Assembly (NCBI GenBank): GCA_022842465.1
Contig: JALHPN010000039.1
Location: 1 to 49,288 of the forward strand
Direction: 5' to 3'
Origin: Polyangiaceae bacterium
GTDB lineage: Bacteria > Myxococcota_A > Polyangia > Polyangiales > Polyangiaceae
Length of the DNA stretch: 49,288 nt
In this document: positions 31,934 to 39,240 of the stretch, in pieces
Layout of the letters: every line of letters starts with the position of its first letter
How positions within the stretch are numbered: the stretch's first letter is position 1
Program-made: the position numbers and the translations under genes
Notes under the pieces: generated by a model
Database searches by the model: none
The model's input: the letters and a program-made list of their open reading frames with translations, nothing else
Told to the model about the DNA's origin: nothing

Positions 31934-34544
31934 GCGCTTCACCGCGGACTCTGCGCTCGAGGCCGCGCTGCGAGAGCTCGCGCACGACGAAGCCGAGCCG
32001 CAAGCCCTCGAGCAAGGGACCACGCTCGGCCCCTACGTGGTCCGCGAGGTCCTCGGCCGGGGTGGAATGGGCGTCGTCTACCGCGCGCGCGATCCGCGCC
32101 TCGAGCGCGACGTCGCGATCAAGGTCGTGGCTCCACGTGTCGCCGGCGACCCTGTCCGGCGCGAGCTGCTCGTCCGCGAGGCGCGTGCCGCAGCTGCCAT
32201 CGTACATCCAAACGTCACGACGGTGTTCGACGTCGGCGAGACCGGGGCCATCACGTACATCGCGATGGAGCTCGTCTCCGGTCGCTCGCTCCGCGCCGAG
32301 CTCGCAACCGGGGCGATCTCGCCGACGCGGGCACTCGAAGTTGCGCGGCAGATCGCGAGTGGTTTGTCCGCTGCGCACGCCGCAGGCATCGTGCACCGCG
32401 ATTTGAAACCCGACAACCTCGTCATCGACGAACAGGGGACGGTGAAGATCCTCGACTTCGGGTTGGCCGGCGGGACGCGCGCTTCGAGGATCGGCGAGCG
32501 CGAGGACTCCACGCGCACGCTCGCCGGCTGTGGAACACGCCGCTACATGCCGCCCGAGCAGGCCGCGGGAGAGAACGTCGACGCGCGCGCGGACGTGTTC
32601 GCCTTCGGGCTGGTGTTCGCGGAGATGCTCACGGGAGACATCTCGACCTTCGGCGACGACATGGCGAAGTCGCTTCGCAGGGTACCAGCCTTTGCGCGCC
32701 CGCTCGTTCGCGCATGCCTCGATCCGAGCCCCGATGCGAGACCACACGACGGCGCCGCCCTCGTTCGCATGCTTTCGCGGCTGGTACAGCGTCGTCGATG
32801 GTGGGTCTGGCTTGCGACCGCGGCCATCGTCGGGAGCGCGTGGTTCACGCTCGGGCGATCGTCGACGGCAGACCCTAGGGCCCTGCCCATCCCTGTCGCG
32901 GTGACGCGCAACTCGCCCGAGGCGACGATCGGATCGGCGGCGGTCTCTCCGGACGGACAGCTCGTCGCATACGCCGAGACTCGGGGCGTCTTCGTGAAAT
33001 CTCGGCAGTCGCCGGATCCGATCGCCCACTTCGCGATGGCGGACAAGGTCTTCGTCTGGCTGCGGAACGGCCGCGAGCTCTTGGTCTCGGTGGATCGCGA
33101 GCTTGCCATCGTTTCCCTCGACGGGGCCGCGCCGGTGCGTCTCGGGATCCGGGACGTCGAGGGTGCTGCTGCATCGCCGGGAGGAGAGACGCTCGCGTTC
33201 TGGCGCAACGACGTCCTGGTGCTCCACGACCGGACGACGAAGACCGAACGTGACCTCGTGCGCTCCGAAGGGAATCGGAGCCCGCTCGTCGCGTGGTCGC
33301 CCTCGGGAGAGACGATCGCGTTCACCCCCATGGCTCCGCCGGAGAACCTCACCATGCAGGTCGAGCTCGTGGACGTCGCCTCCGGACGCCACCAGACCCT
33401 CGTGCGCTCCCCGAGGATCTTCTGGGCCGGTGGAACGCCGGGAGTGACGTTCTCCGGACGCGATCGGGTCGTCTACGCGCTTGCGCAGACGGCGAACGAC
33501 AAGGCCAGCCTCGAGGAGATCGCGTTCGATCCGACGACGCTCCGTCCGCACGGCCCGAGCCGACGTCTGGCCCTCCTCGAAGGGGCCGCGGCGGCCTCGC
33601 TCTCCTCGACCCACGACGGCAGGAGCATCGCCTTCGTCGGCTTTGCCTCTCAAGTCGACGCGGACCTCGCGGACTTCGACCCGGAACGACGGACCCTCAC
33701 GGCGCTCAGGCGCCTCACACTCTCGGATGCCGATGAGCGACCTTCCGCGTTCGCGACCGACGGGAAGCTCTTGGTCGTTGCCGACGACGCTCGCGGGCAG
33801 CGCGCGATGCGCGTCGACCTCCGCAGCGGGCTCGGGACACCCGCCTTCAAGGACGAGGCGTGGACGACGTGGAGCGCGGCGACGCCGCAAGGCACGATCG
33901 GCTTCAAGGTCGACCCCTCGGGGCCGGAGGCGGCCGTTCTCTCCCTCGTGCGCGCGGGTGAAGATGGTGGGACGATCGCAACCCGCGTCCTGGGCAGCGT
34001 TCGAGTTCGGCCGACGGGTCGGCCCGCTCCACACGACACCTCCCTCTCCTGCACGACGGACGGAACGCGCTGCCTGCTCGCGCGCGGGCGCGACGGAGAC
34101 GCACGCGTCGAGCTCGACGCGGTCGATCCCGACACGCTCGAGCTCTCACGGCGGCGTGTCACGACGAAGATCCGATCACGCTATGGCGTGGCGCTGGCGC
34201 CGCGGGGTGACCTCATCGCGGCCGCCGACGAGACCCACCGCGCGTACGCCCTTCTCACCGAGGAAGGCACGCTGCTCGAGACCCTTCCCCTTCCGGAAGG
34301 CTGCCTCGCCCAGTTCGTCGCCTTCGCCCCTTCGGGGGGTGTCCTCGTCGCGACGGTCGGGTGCACCCTCGCGCCGAGCTACCGCATCCTCGCTCTCCCC
34401 ATCGACGGCGGGGCGGTGACGACCCTCGCGGCGTCTTCCTCCAGCTGGTTCGCCCATCCGGTCCTGACCCCGGACGGACGGCGGCTCGCGGTCTCGGCGA
34501 CGACGTGGGCCGGCAACGCCTTCGTCATCGACGTTCGTCGCTGA
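31920..34544 (+). CDS. transmembrane Ser/Thr protein kinase with TolB/WD-like propeller
   Basis: This 874-residue Hanks-type kinase starts at ATG 31920, overlapping the sigma gene by 14 bases. The cytoplasmic kinase domain (about 39-285) has the P-loop LGRGGMGVVYRA, the VAIKVV lysine, catalytic IVHRDLKPDN (Asp161), DFG (Asp179) and CGTRRYMPPEQAAGENVDAR, so it should be active. One helix (WWVWLATAAIVGSAWF, about 294-312) follows. The remaining 560 residues are repeats such as AAVSPDGQLVAYAETRG, SPGGETLAFWRN and LTPDGRRLAVSA, a TolB/WD40-type beta propeller expected outside the membrane as a sensor. Target and signal are unknown; the overlapping sigma factor is the obvious candidate target. Confidence 0.95.
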   Translation: MKDSERFTADSALEAALRELAHDEAEPQALEQGTTLGPYVVREVLGRGGMGVVYRARDPRLERDVAIKVVAPRVAGDPVRRELLVREARAAAAIVHPNVTTVFDVGETGAITYIAMELVSGRSLRAELATGAISPTRALEVARQIASGLSAAHAAGIVHRDLKPDNLVIDEQGTVKILDFGLAGGTRASRIGEREDSTRTLAGCGTRRYMPPEQAAGENVDARADVFAFGLVFAEMLTGDISTFGDDMAKSLRRVPAFARPLVRACLDPSPDARPHDGAALVRMLSRLVQRRRWWVWLATAAIVGSAWFTLGRSSTADPRALPIPVAVTRNSPEATIGSAAVSPDGQLVAYAETRGVFVKSRQSPDPIAHFAMADKVFVWLRNGRELLVSVDRELAIVSLDGAAPVRLGIRDVEGAAASPGGETLAFWRNDVLVLHDRTTKTERDLVRSEGNRSPLVAWSPSGETIAFTPMAPPENLTMQVELVDVASGRHQTLVRSPRIFWAGGTPGVTFSGRDRVVYALAQTANDKASLEEIAFDPTTLRPHGPSRRLALLEGAAAASLSSTHDGRSIAFVGFASQVDADLADFDPERRTLTALRRLTLSDADERPSAFATDGKLLVVADDARGQRAMRVDLRSGLGTPAFKDEAWTTWSAATPQGTIGFKVDPSGPEAAVLSLVRAGEDGGTIATRVLGSVRVRPTGRPAPHDTSLSCTTDGTRCLLARGRDGDARVELDAVDPDTLELSRRRVTTKIRSRYGVALAPRGDLIAAADETHRAYALLTEEGTLLETLPLPEGCLAQFVAFAPSGGVLVATVGCTLAPSYRILALPIDGGAVTTLAASSSSWFAHPVLTPDGRRLAVSATTWAGNAFVIDVRR

Positions 34545-34569
34545 CGCTAGGGAGCTCGACGCCGGCTCG

Positions 34570-36003
34570 TCAGAAGAACGCCTTCTGTGCGGGGGACGTT
34601 TCGAGATAGACGAGGGCTCGGTAGTGCGCCGCGGGAACTCCCGTTCCGCCGAACTCACCGAGCTCGTAGGAAAGGCCTGGCGCGAGGACGGCGTTGTCCG
34701 CGAGGTCGAGCAAGAGGTACGGCTGTGAGAGCTTGGAGAGTGGCTTCTCCACGTCATCGTCCCCATCGCGCGTCGGCTGGGTGGTCACGCCCCTCCCATC
34801 CCAGTTCAACGAGACGTTCTTCGCCACCAGACCAATGGCGGCGTACCTGGCCCCGAGGCGCTCCGCGAGGACGGACCCGGTCGAATGCCAGGCGAGATCG
34901 CCGGCGCCGGGAACGAGCTCGGCCCCCCGGGTCGTGATGTGACGGTTGTGCGCCCATATCACCGTCTTGCCACCGGGCGCGCGGAGCGCGCGCAGCCGCA
35001 TGAGGACGTCTGCCATTCCGAGGTCGCGAGCGTCATGGGCCTTCACCGGCTCGCGGGAGAGATGGAACATCTGCCCGTTCATCGCGCGGAGCGCGACGAG
35101 CGCGACGCGCGCGAGCTCGAGCTCTTCCTGGGTCGACGCCTTCACGAGGTTGGCTTCCTCCGCGGCCAGGTGCACGTCGACGCTTGCGAGGGTAGCGATG
35201 CACGCGTCGTGCTGCGCCTTCGAGAGGCGCATCTCTCCCCTCAGGGTCGGGGCCTCGATGGGATCCGCGTACGCCTCGCGGCTCGTGTCGTGCTTGGCCC
35301 CGATACAGTCACGCGTAGCGTCTGCGAGGGCACGCACGGCCGGCGCCCCCCTGCCGAGGACGGCTCGCAGCCGTCTACCATCGTCCCACGGCGCCTGGAC
35401 ATCGAACCCGAAGAAGCGGACCTTGTCGTTCGGGTGCGCGACGTTCCACGACCGCAACCACGCGACGAGATCCTTGGTCACGTCGTTCCGCCAGGCGAGG
35501 AATGTGAGGCCGGCCATCGCGGCTTCGAGTGTTCCCAGGCCGTCCTCGACGAAGGCGCGGGTGGCTTCGGCCGGGCCCCAAGGGCCCTCGAACGAGACGG
35601 CGCGGTAGCCGCGATGCTGGACGAGGTAGCGGATGATGCGCGCGCGCGCGGCGGAGTAGCCGCCGGACGTGTGGATCGTCTCGCCGAGAGCGACGATCTC
35701 TGCGGGCTCGAGGATGTCGTCGAGGGGAGCGAGGTCATCCACGGGCAGCGCGGGATCCAGCCCTGCGAGCGCATGGGCACCGCGGGGCAGCGCGGCGTCG
35801 GACGATGCGGTCGGCCGGTCGCCAGGAACGGCGGCGACGACATCCCCGGGGCTTGCGGAGAAGTCCGCGCCACTCGGGTCCGTCGATTCGGAGCACGCGC
35901 CGGTCGCAACGAAGGCGAGGAGGGCGAAGAAGCGACTCGTCCGGTCCCGAGGAATCGGCGGCGGGAGAGTCGGCACGAGATGCTTGCGATCGGTAGATCT
36001 CAT
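34570..36003 (-). CDS. erythromycin esterase family protein, predicted lipoprotein
   Basis: This 477-residue protein has the Ere/DUF2840-like core: VALGETIHTSGGYSAARARI (containing the catalytic-type Glu and His), YRAVSFEGPWGPAE, FFGFDVQAPWD, VIWAHNRHITTRG and a C-terminal strand YLLLDLADNAV. A signal peptide ends with the lipobox TGAC. True macrolide esterases (EreA/EreB) are cytoplasmic and about 400 residues; the lipoprotein signal and 60-residue linker here suggest envelope location and a different substrate, since most family members do not hydrolyse macrolides. It converges with the kinase gene with 25 bp between stops; only a weak GAGC/GCTC stem lies there. Confidence 0.85.
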   Translation of the reverse strand: MRSTDRKHLVPTLPPPIPRDRTSRFFALLAFVATGACSESTDPSGADFSASPGDVVAAVPGDRPTASSDAALPRGAHALAGLDPALPVDDLAPLDDILEPAEIVALGETIHTSGGYSAARARIIRYLVQHRGYRAVSFEGPWGPAEATRAFVEDGLGTLEAAMAGLTFLAWRNDVTKDLVAWLRSWNVAHPNDKVRFFGFDVQAPWDDGRRLRAVLGRGAPAVRALADATRDCIGAKHDTSREAYADPIEAPTLRGEMRLSKAQHDACIATLASVDVHLAAEEANLVKASTQEELELARVALVALRAMNGQMFHLSREPVKAHDARDLGMADVLMRLRALRAPGGKTVIWAHNRHITTRGAELVPGAGDLAWHSTGSVLAERLGARYAAIGLVAKNVSLNWDGRGVTTQPTRDGDDDVEKPLSKLSQPYLLLDLADNAVLAPGLSYELGEFGGTGVPAAHYRALVYLETSPAQKAFF

Positions 36004-36052
36004 CGGGTCACCTGAGCGAAGGCGTTGATTCGGGCGCGATGGGTCGCAGGGC

Positions 36053-36451
36053 TCAGGGGCGCGGGGCGCACGTTCCTCTGCAGACGTCCGTGTCCCCCGG
36101 GCCCGCGTTGCACACCCCGTCCTCGGTCGTGCAGTACGCGCCCGCCGCGCACTCGAAAGAGCTCACGCAAACGGTCGGCTCGGGGCGCGGGGCGCACATT
36201 CCTCTGCAGACGTCCGTGTCCCCCGGGCCCGCGTTGCACACCCCGCTCTCGGTCGTGCAGTACGCGCCCGCCGCGCACTCGAAAGAGCTCACGCAAACGG
36301 CTGGCGCGGCGACGACGGCTGGCCCCGCGACGACGTCGGATTCGTCGCGTCGCACCCCGTCATCGGGCGCGTCGCAGGCGGGGAGTGCCGCGAGGGCGAC
36401 GACGAGGGCAAGGAGGGATCGGTGAGCAGCAGAGCGGTTGGAGGTGTGCAT
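36053..36451 (-). CDS. cysteine-rich lipoprotein with duplicated 42-residue module
   Basis: From ATG 36451 the product is 132 residues: signal peptide SLLALVVALAALPAC, a short acidic linker (DAPDDGVRRDESDVVAG) and two nearly identical modules of 42 residues. Each module has six cysteines (VCVSSFECAAGAYCTTE, GVCNAGPGDTDVCRGMCAPR) and resembles small disulfide-rich repeats found in myxobacterial surface proteins. The two copies are almost the same even at silent sites. A hairpin followed by eight Ts on this strand lies about 45 bases upstream of the start codon. Confidence 0.8.
   Translation of the reverse strand: MHTSNRSAAHRSLLALVVALAALPACDAPDDGVRRDESDVVAGPAVVAAPAVCVSSFECAAGAYCTTESGVCNAGPGDTDVCRGMCAPRPEPTVCVSSFECAAGAYCTTEDGVCNAGPGDTDVCRGTCAPRP
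36056..36301. repeat. two-copy 126-bp tandem repeat
   Basis: Unit 1 (36056-36181) and unit 2 (from 36182) differ at only three of the first roughly 115 positions. The period of 126 bp is 42 codons, so the repeat keeps frame in the Cys-rich lipoprotein. Such identity marks a very recent duplication. Confidence 0.95.
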
Positions 36452-36493
36452 GCCCAGTAGAGACCGTGTGGGTGAAGATGTGACGACCCCACG

Positions 36494-36542
36494 AAAAAAA
36501 ATGATCTCCGATGCGCGAGCACGGCGAAGAGGCTCGTAGATC
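36494..36542 (-). terminator. nested hairpin followed by T8 (terminator or leader attenuator)
   Basis: Read on the reverse strand, GATCT (36542-36538), a base, CGAGC (36536-36532), an 11-base loop, GCTCG (36520-36516), a bulge and AGATC (36507-36503) form nested stems. These are followed after one base by eight Ts (36501-36494). This is the only T-tract-backed hairpin I found. It is 43 bases upstream of the Cys-rich lipoprotein start, which would place it in that gene's leader, unless transcription starts downstream of it. No reverse-strand gene exists immediately upstream that would need a terminator. Confidence 0.45.
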
Positions 36543-36626
36543 CGGAGTCTTGCGTATTCGGTGTGGTCCGCCTCTCTCGCACTCGTCCTTCGCCTTCGCC
36601 TTCGCCTTCGCGCAGTGTTCCTTCTC

Positions 36627-37298
36627 ATGGAGATCGTCGGATACGGAGACCGCCCTCCGTCGATCCTCGTCTTGTGGGCGCTCTCGGCCGTTCGGTGGAC
36701 GCTCGTCTTCCTCGTGTGGTCGAGCCTCTACGCGATGTACGTCGTGGCGCGCGAAAGTCGCCGCACCGAAGATACCCCGGACGTGACGAGTGCCTCTTCA
36801 TCCGCGGCGGCGTGGAGGCGCTCGACGGCTGGCTCCTCGTCGACAGCGGCGCCTCGCTCGGCGGTGTGCCGACCTCCATCTTCGGAGATCTCGAGGCCCG
36901 CGCCGCGAGGCCGTCGGTGCCGGCCGAGTGACGTGCTCCGCCTCTTCATGTTCACCATCGACCCGGTGCGTCGCACGATTCGCCTCGACGCCGGCCGCGG
37001 CGCGCCGAAGCGCGTCGAGACCAGGTACCTCACGACCGGCATCGGGCTCGGCACGACACTCGCGAGCCACGCGGTCGTGAGCGAGATCTTGCCGGGCAGC
37101 TCGGCAGAGGCCGCGGGGCTGAAGCCGGGGGACCTCGTGCTCGAGATCGGCGAACGACGTCTCGCGGAGCTCGAGCCGTACTCGCGCGCCTGGACCACCG
37201 TGTCTCGCTAGCCGGGGCGCACCTCCGTGACGTTCCAGCGCGACGCGGTGGAGACGACCGTGGAGCTCGCGTACGGCGACATCCTCACGCCGCCGTGA
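36627..37298 (+). pseudogene. decayed aspartyl-protease-like plus PDZ gene
   Basis: Fragments of one ancestral gene lie in two frames. From ATG 36627 the first frame encodes a hydrophobic helix region (ILVLWALSAVRWTLVFLVWS). A shifted frame (36791-36931) then carries ECLFIRGGVEALDGW and LLVDSGASLGG, a retropepsin-like catalytic Asp-Ser-Gly motif. The first frame resumes with RLFMFTIDPVRRTIRLDAG and a PDZ domain (AVVSEILPGSSAEAAGLKPG, DLVLEIGERRL). An in-frame TAG (37209-37211) interrupts the PDZ domain; translation past it gives a plausible end, SVTFQRDAVETTVELAYGD, and a stop at 37298. Two lesions make loss of function likely. Confidence 0.65.
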
Positions 37299-37370
37299 GC
37301 GCGGGAAGAAGAAGCCGCGCGAGACGTTCGGGAAGATTTTCTGGAACCGACAAGGGGTATAAGGGTGACG

Positions 37371-38450
37371 ATGAAGTGTCGGCGTCACCTCGGGGGGGCC
37401 ATGTGCGGCGCCCTCCTTGTCCTGATCATGGTCGGTTGCAGCAAGCGCTCTCCCGAAGGCCTCCAGGACCCCAGGAATCGCCGCGACCTCATCGCGCTTG
37501 CGGAACCTGTGCTCGCGTGCGGATGGGACGACAAGGTTGGATTCCATTTCGACTGCTCCGCGCTCGATGCGTGGAAGAAGTCGCCGCTCCTCCGCGACCC
37601 TGCGACCGAGGCGACTCTCGTAGCGATGCTGTCCGACGCTCGGGCGCCGGTCCGTTGGCTGGGCGCGAAGGGATTGGCGACCTCCGAGCGGCCACCGCTC
37701 GTCGACGCGGCGTCCGCGAAGCGTGTGGTTGAAGCGGCGCTGGCTGAGCAGACCTCGTGGGCTTCGCATGCTCTCGGCGGCGCGACCGCAACCATCGATC
37801 TCCGCGCGACGGGCCTCGAGACGAAGGTGGGCGCAGCACTGGAGGGCGGGGCGCGCGTCGAGTTTCGCCGCGGGCTCGCAAGGACCGTCCTCCGCCACAA
37901 CCCGCAGCTCTTTCCGGTCGTGATGCAGCTCGCGCGGACGGAGGCGGACGACGATGTCCGTCACGCGAGCCTCATCGGCCTTCTCTTGGCACCGCCCGAA
38001 CGTCTGCCTGCGGTGCACGAGCTGTGGCTCGAGCTCGCCGATGACCCCAGCGTCAAGGTGGCGGAGGGGATCTACGCAGACTGCCCGGCGTACTCGACCT
38101 GCCGACCGATCTACAGCAAGCTCCTTTCGAAGCTCGAGACGCGAAAGCTTGGCGCGAGTATTCGCGTCACCTTCCTCAGCGCCGCGCTGAAGGAGATGAC
38201 CGACGAGCGAGAGCGCGCTCGCGCGGTGAAGCTCGCGATGGAGATTGTCGACGACGACGCCGCCGAGACCGGGCTCCGCAGCCTCGCGCTGAAGCTCGTG
38301 GCCTCGGTCGACACGCCGTCAGCCGTCAAGCTCGCCCAGAAGTACGAAGGCCACGGCGCATGGGCGATGCCGCTCCGCGAGACGGCGAAGGAGATCCTCC
38401 ACGAGAATCGCCCCGACGCCGCCGCCGCCGACGCCGCCGCGGCGCGGTAG
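37371..38450 (+). CDS. HEAT-like-repeat lipoprotein, unknown function
   Basis: The ATG at 37371 (AAGGG five bases upstream; a GTG six bases earlier is in frame) gives 359 residues. The signal peptide ends in LLVLIMVGC. The mature protein is all-helical with pairs of helices that recall HEAT/Armadillo repeats (ATLVAMLSDARAPVRWLGAK, FPVVMQLARTEADDDVRHAS, RSLALKLVASVDTPSAVKLA). The last residues are an Ala/Asp tail. No family can be named. It is the last clearly intact gene before the degraded copy of the duplicated segment. Confidence 0.75.
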   Translation: MKCRRHLGGAMCGALLVLIMVGCSKRSPEGLQDPRNRRDLIALAEPVLACGWDDKVGFHFDCSALDAWKKSPLLRDPATEATLVAMLSDARAPVRWLGAKGLATSERPPLVDAASAKRVVEAALAEQTSWASHALGGATATIDLRATGLETKVGAALEGGARVEFRRGLARTVLRHNPQLFPVVMQLARTEADDDVRHASLIGLLLAPPERLPAVHELWLELADDPSVKVAEGIYADCPAYSTCRPIYSKLLSKLETRKLGASIRVTFLSAALKEMTDERERARAVKLAMEIVDDDAAETGLRSLALKLVASVDTPSAVKLAQKYEGHGAWAMPLRETAKEILHENRPDAAAADAAAAR

Positions 38451-38545
38451 GAGCGTGGTTGTGCTCGCGCGGAATTCGTCGCCGGCTGCCGCGAAGCGGC
38501 GGGTTGGCCGCTCGCGCCACACGGGCGCCGTCACGATCGTCGGCT

Positions 38546-38691
38546 GACGACCCGGCCTGCGTCGAGCGCTGCGAGCAGCTCCAGCAGCAGAGCGGCGGCG
38601 GGCGCCTCGGGCGCTAGAGCGCTCGAGGCCGACGCCGACGAGCTCGGCTTGGAGGCCCGCGACGACCCGCAGGGCATCCTCGCCGCCGGCA
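38546..38691. pseudogene. degraded copy B: tails of the Cys-rich lipoprotein and ferritin-like genes
   Basis: 38546-38617 (forward) encodes the last 23 residues of the small Cys-rich lipoprotein (DDPACVERCEQLQQQSGGGR) with three base changes from 28432-28503 and the stop codon kept. 38620-38691 (reverse) encodes EDALRVVAGLQAELVGVGLE, matching the end of the ferritin-like protein (EDARRLVAGLETELVGIGLE). The starts of both genes are absent, and about 1.1 kb of ferritin-like coding sequence has been deleted, bringing this block next to the NTF2-like gene. The stop of the ferritin frame has also been lost. Confidence 0.88.
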
Positions 38692-39207
38692 TCAGGGCTT
38701 GTCGCTCGGATCGGTGCCGTCGAGGAGCGCGCGGACGGCGGTGAAGCGCTCGTTCGGGATCGGGATCGAGAGATCGTAGTGCGCGATCTTCCACGTGCCG
38801 TTGGTGCGGACGAGGACGCCGCTGCCGCGGGCGGGGCCGAGGCGCTCGGTGGCGAGGTCTTCGTCGAACCAGGCGACATCCGAGACGAACGTGATCGCGC
38901 GGCGCGTGGTTCGGAAGCTCCAGGCCTTTCCGGTCGCGAAGCGAGGATGGGCGTAGGCGCGGAATTCGGGGACGGTCCAGCGCTCGGTCGCGTCCGTGCC
39001 GAGGAAGACGCCGCCCTCCGCGAAGTGGGCGAAGTAGCGCGGCTCGTCGGCCTTCGCGGCCGCGTCATGCCAGTCGTCGAGGACCCTCGCGATCGCGCTC
39101 GGATCTTTGACGGGCGAGACGGGTGCGCTCGCGGGGACGGGCTCGCGTCCGCCGCATCCGAGCACGAGCACGCTCACGCCGAAGAGGGCGAACGGGGTCC
39201 ACGTCAT
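38692..39207 (-). CDS. NTF2/SnoaL-like lipoprotein
   Basis: This 171-residue protein has a lipoprotein signal (MTWTPFALFGVSVLVLGC) and a cystatin-like alpha+beta barrel of the NTF2/SnoaL superfamily: IARVLDDWHDAAAKADEPRY (first helix), FAEGGVFLGTDATERW, the FVSDVAWFDEDLATERLGPA strands and GVLVRTNGTWKIAHYDLSIP. Stand-alone members bind small ligands or act as isomerases or dehydratases; the Asp/Glu of the DEDLATE stretch could line the pocket. A truncated paralogue ends at 29692, so this is the surviving copy. Confidence 0.8.
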   Translation of the reverse strand: MTWTPFALFGVSVLVLGCGGREPVPASAPVSPVKDPSAIARVLDDWHDAAAKADEPRYFAHFAEGGVFLGTDATERWTVPEFRAYAHPRFATGKAWSFRTTRRAITFVSDVAWFDEDLATERLGPARGSGVLVRTNGTWKIAHYDLSIPIPNERFTAVRALLDGTDPSDKP

Positions 39208-39240
39208 GCGCGCGACGCTACGCGTCGACGCACGAACGCG

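Noticed and set aside
36056..36301. CRISPR or mobile element from the direct repeat
   Set aside because: Only two adjacent copies, both within one reading frame and with clear protein-module character.
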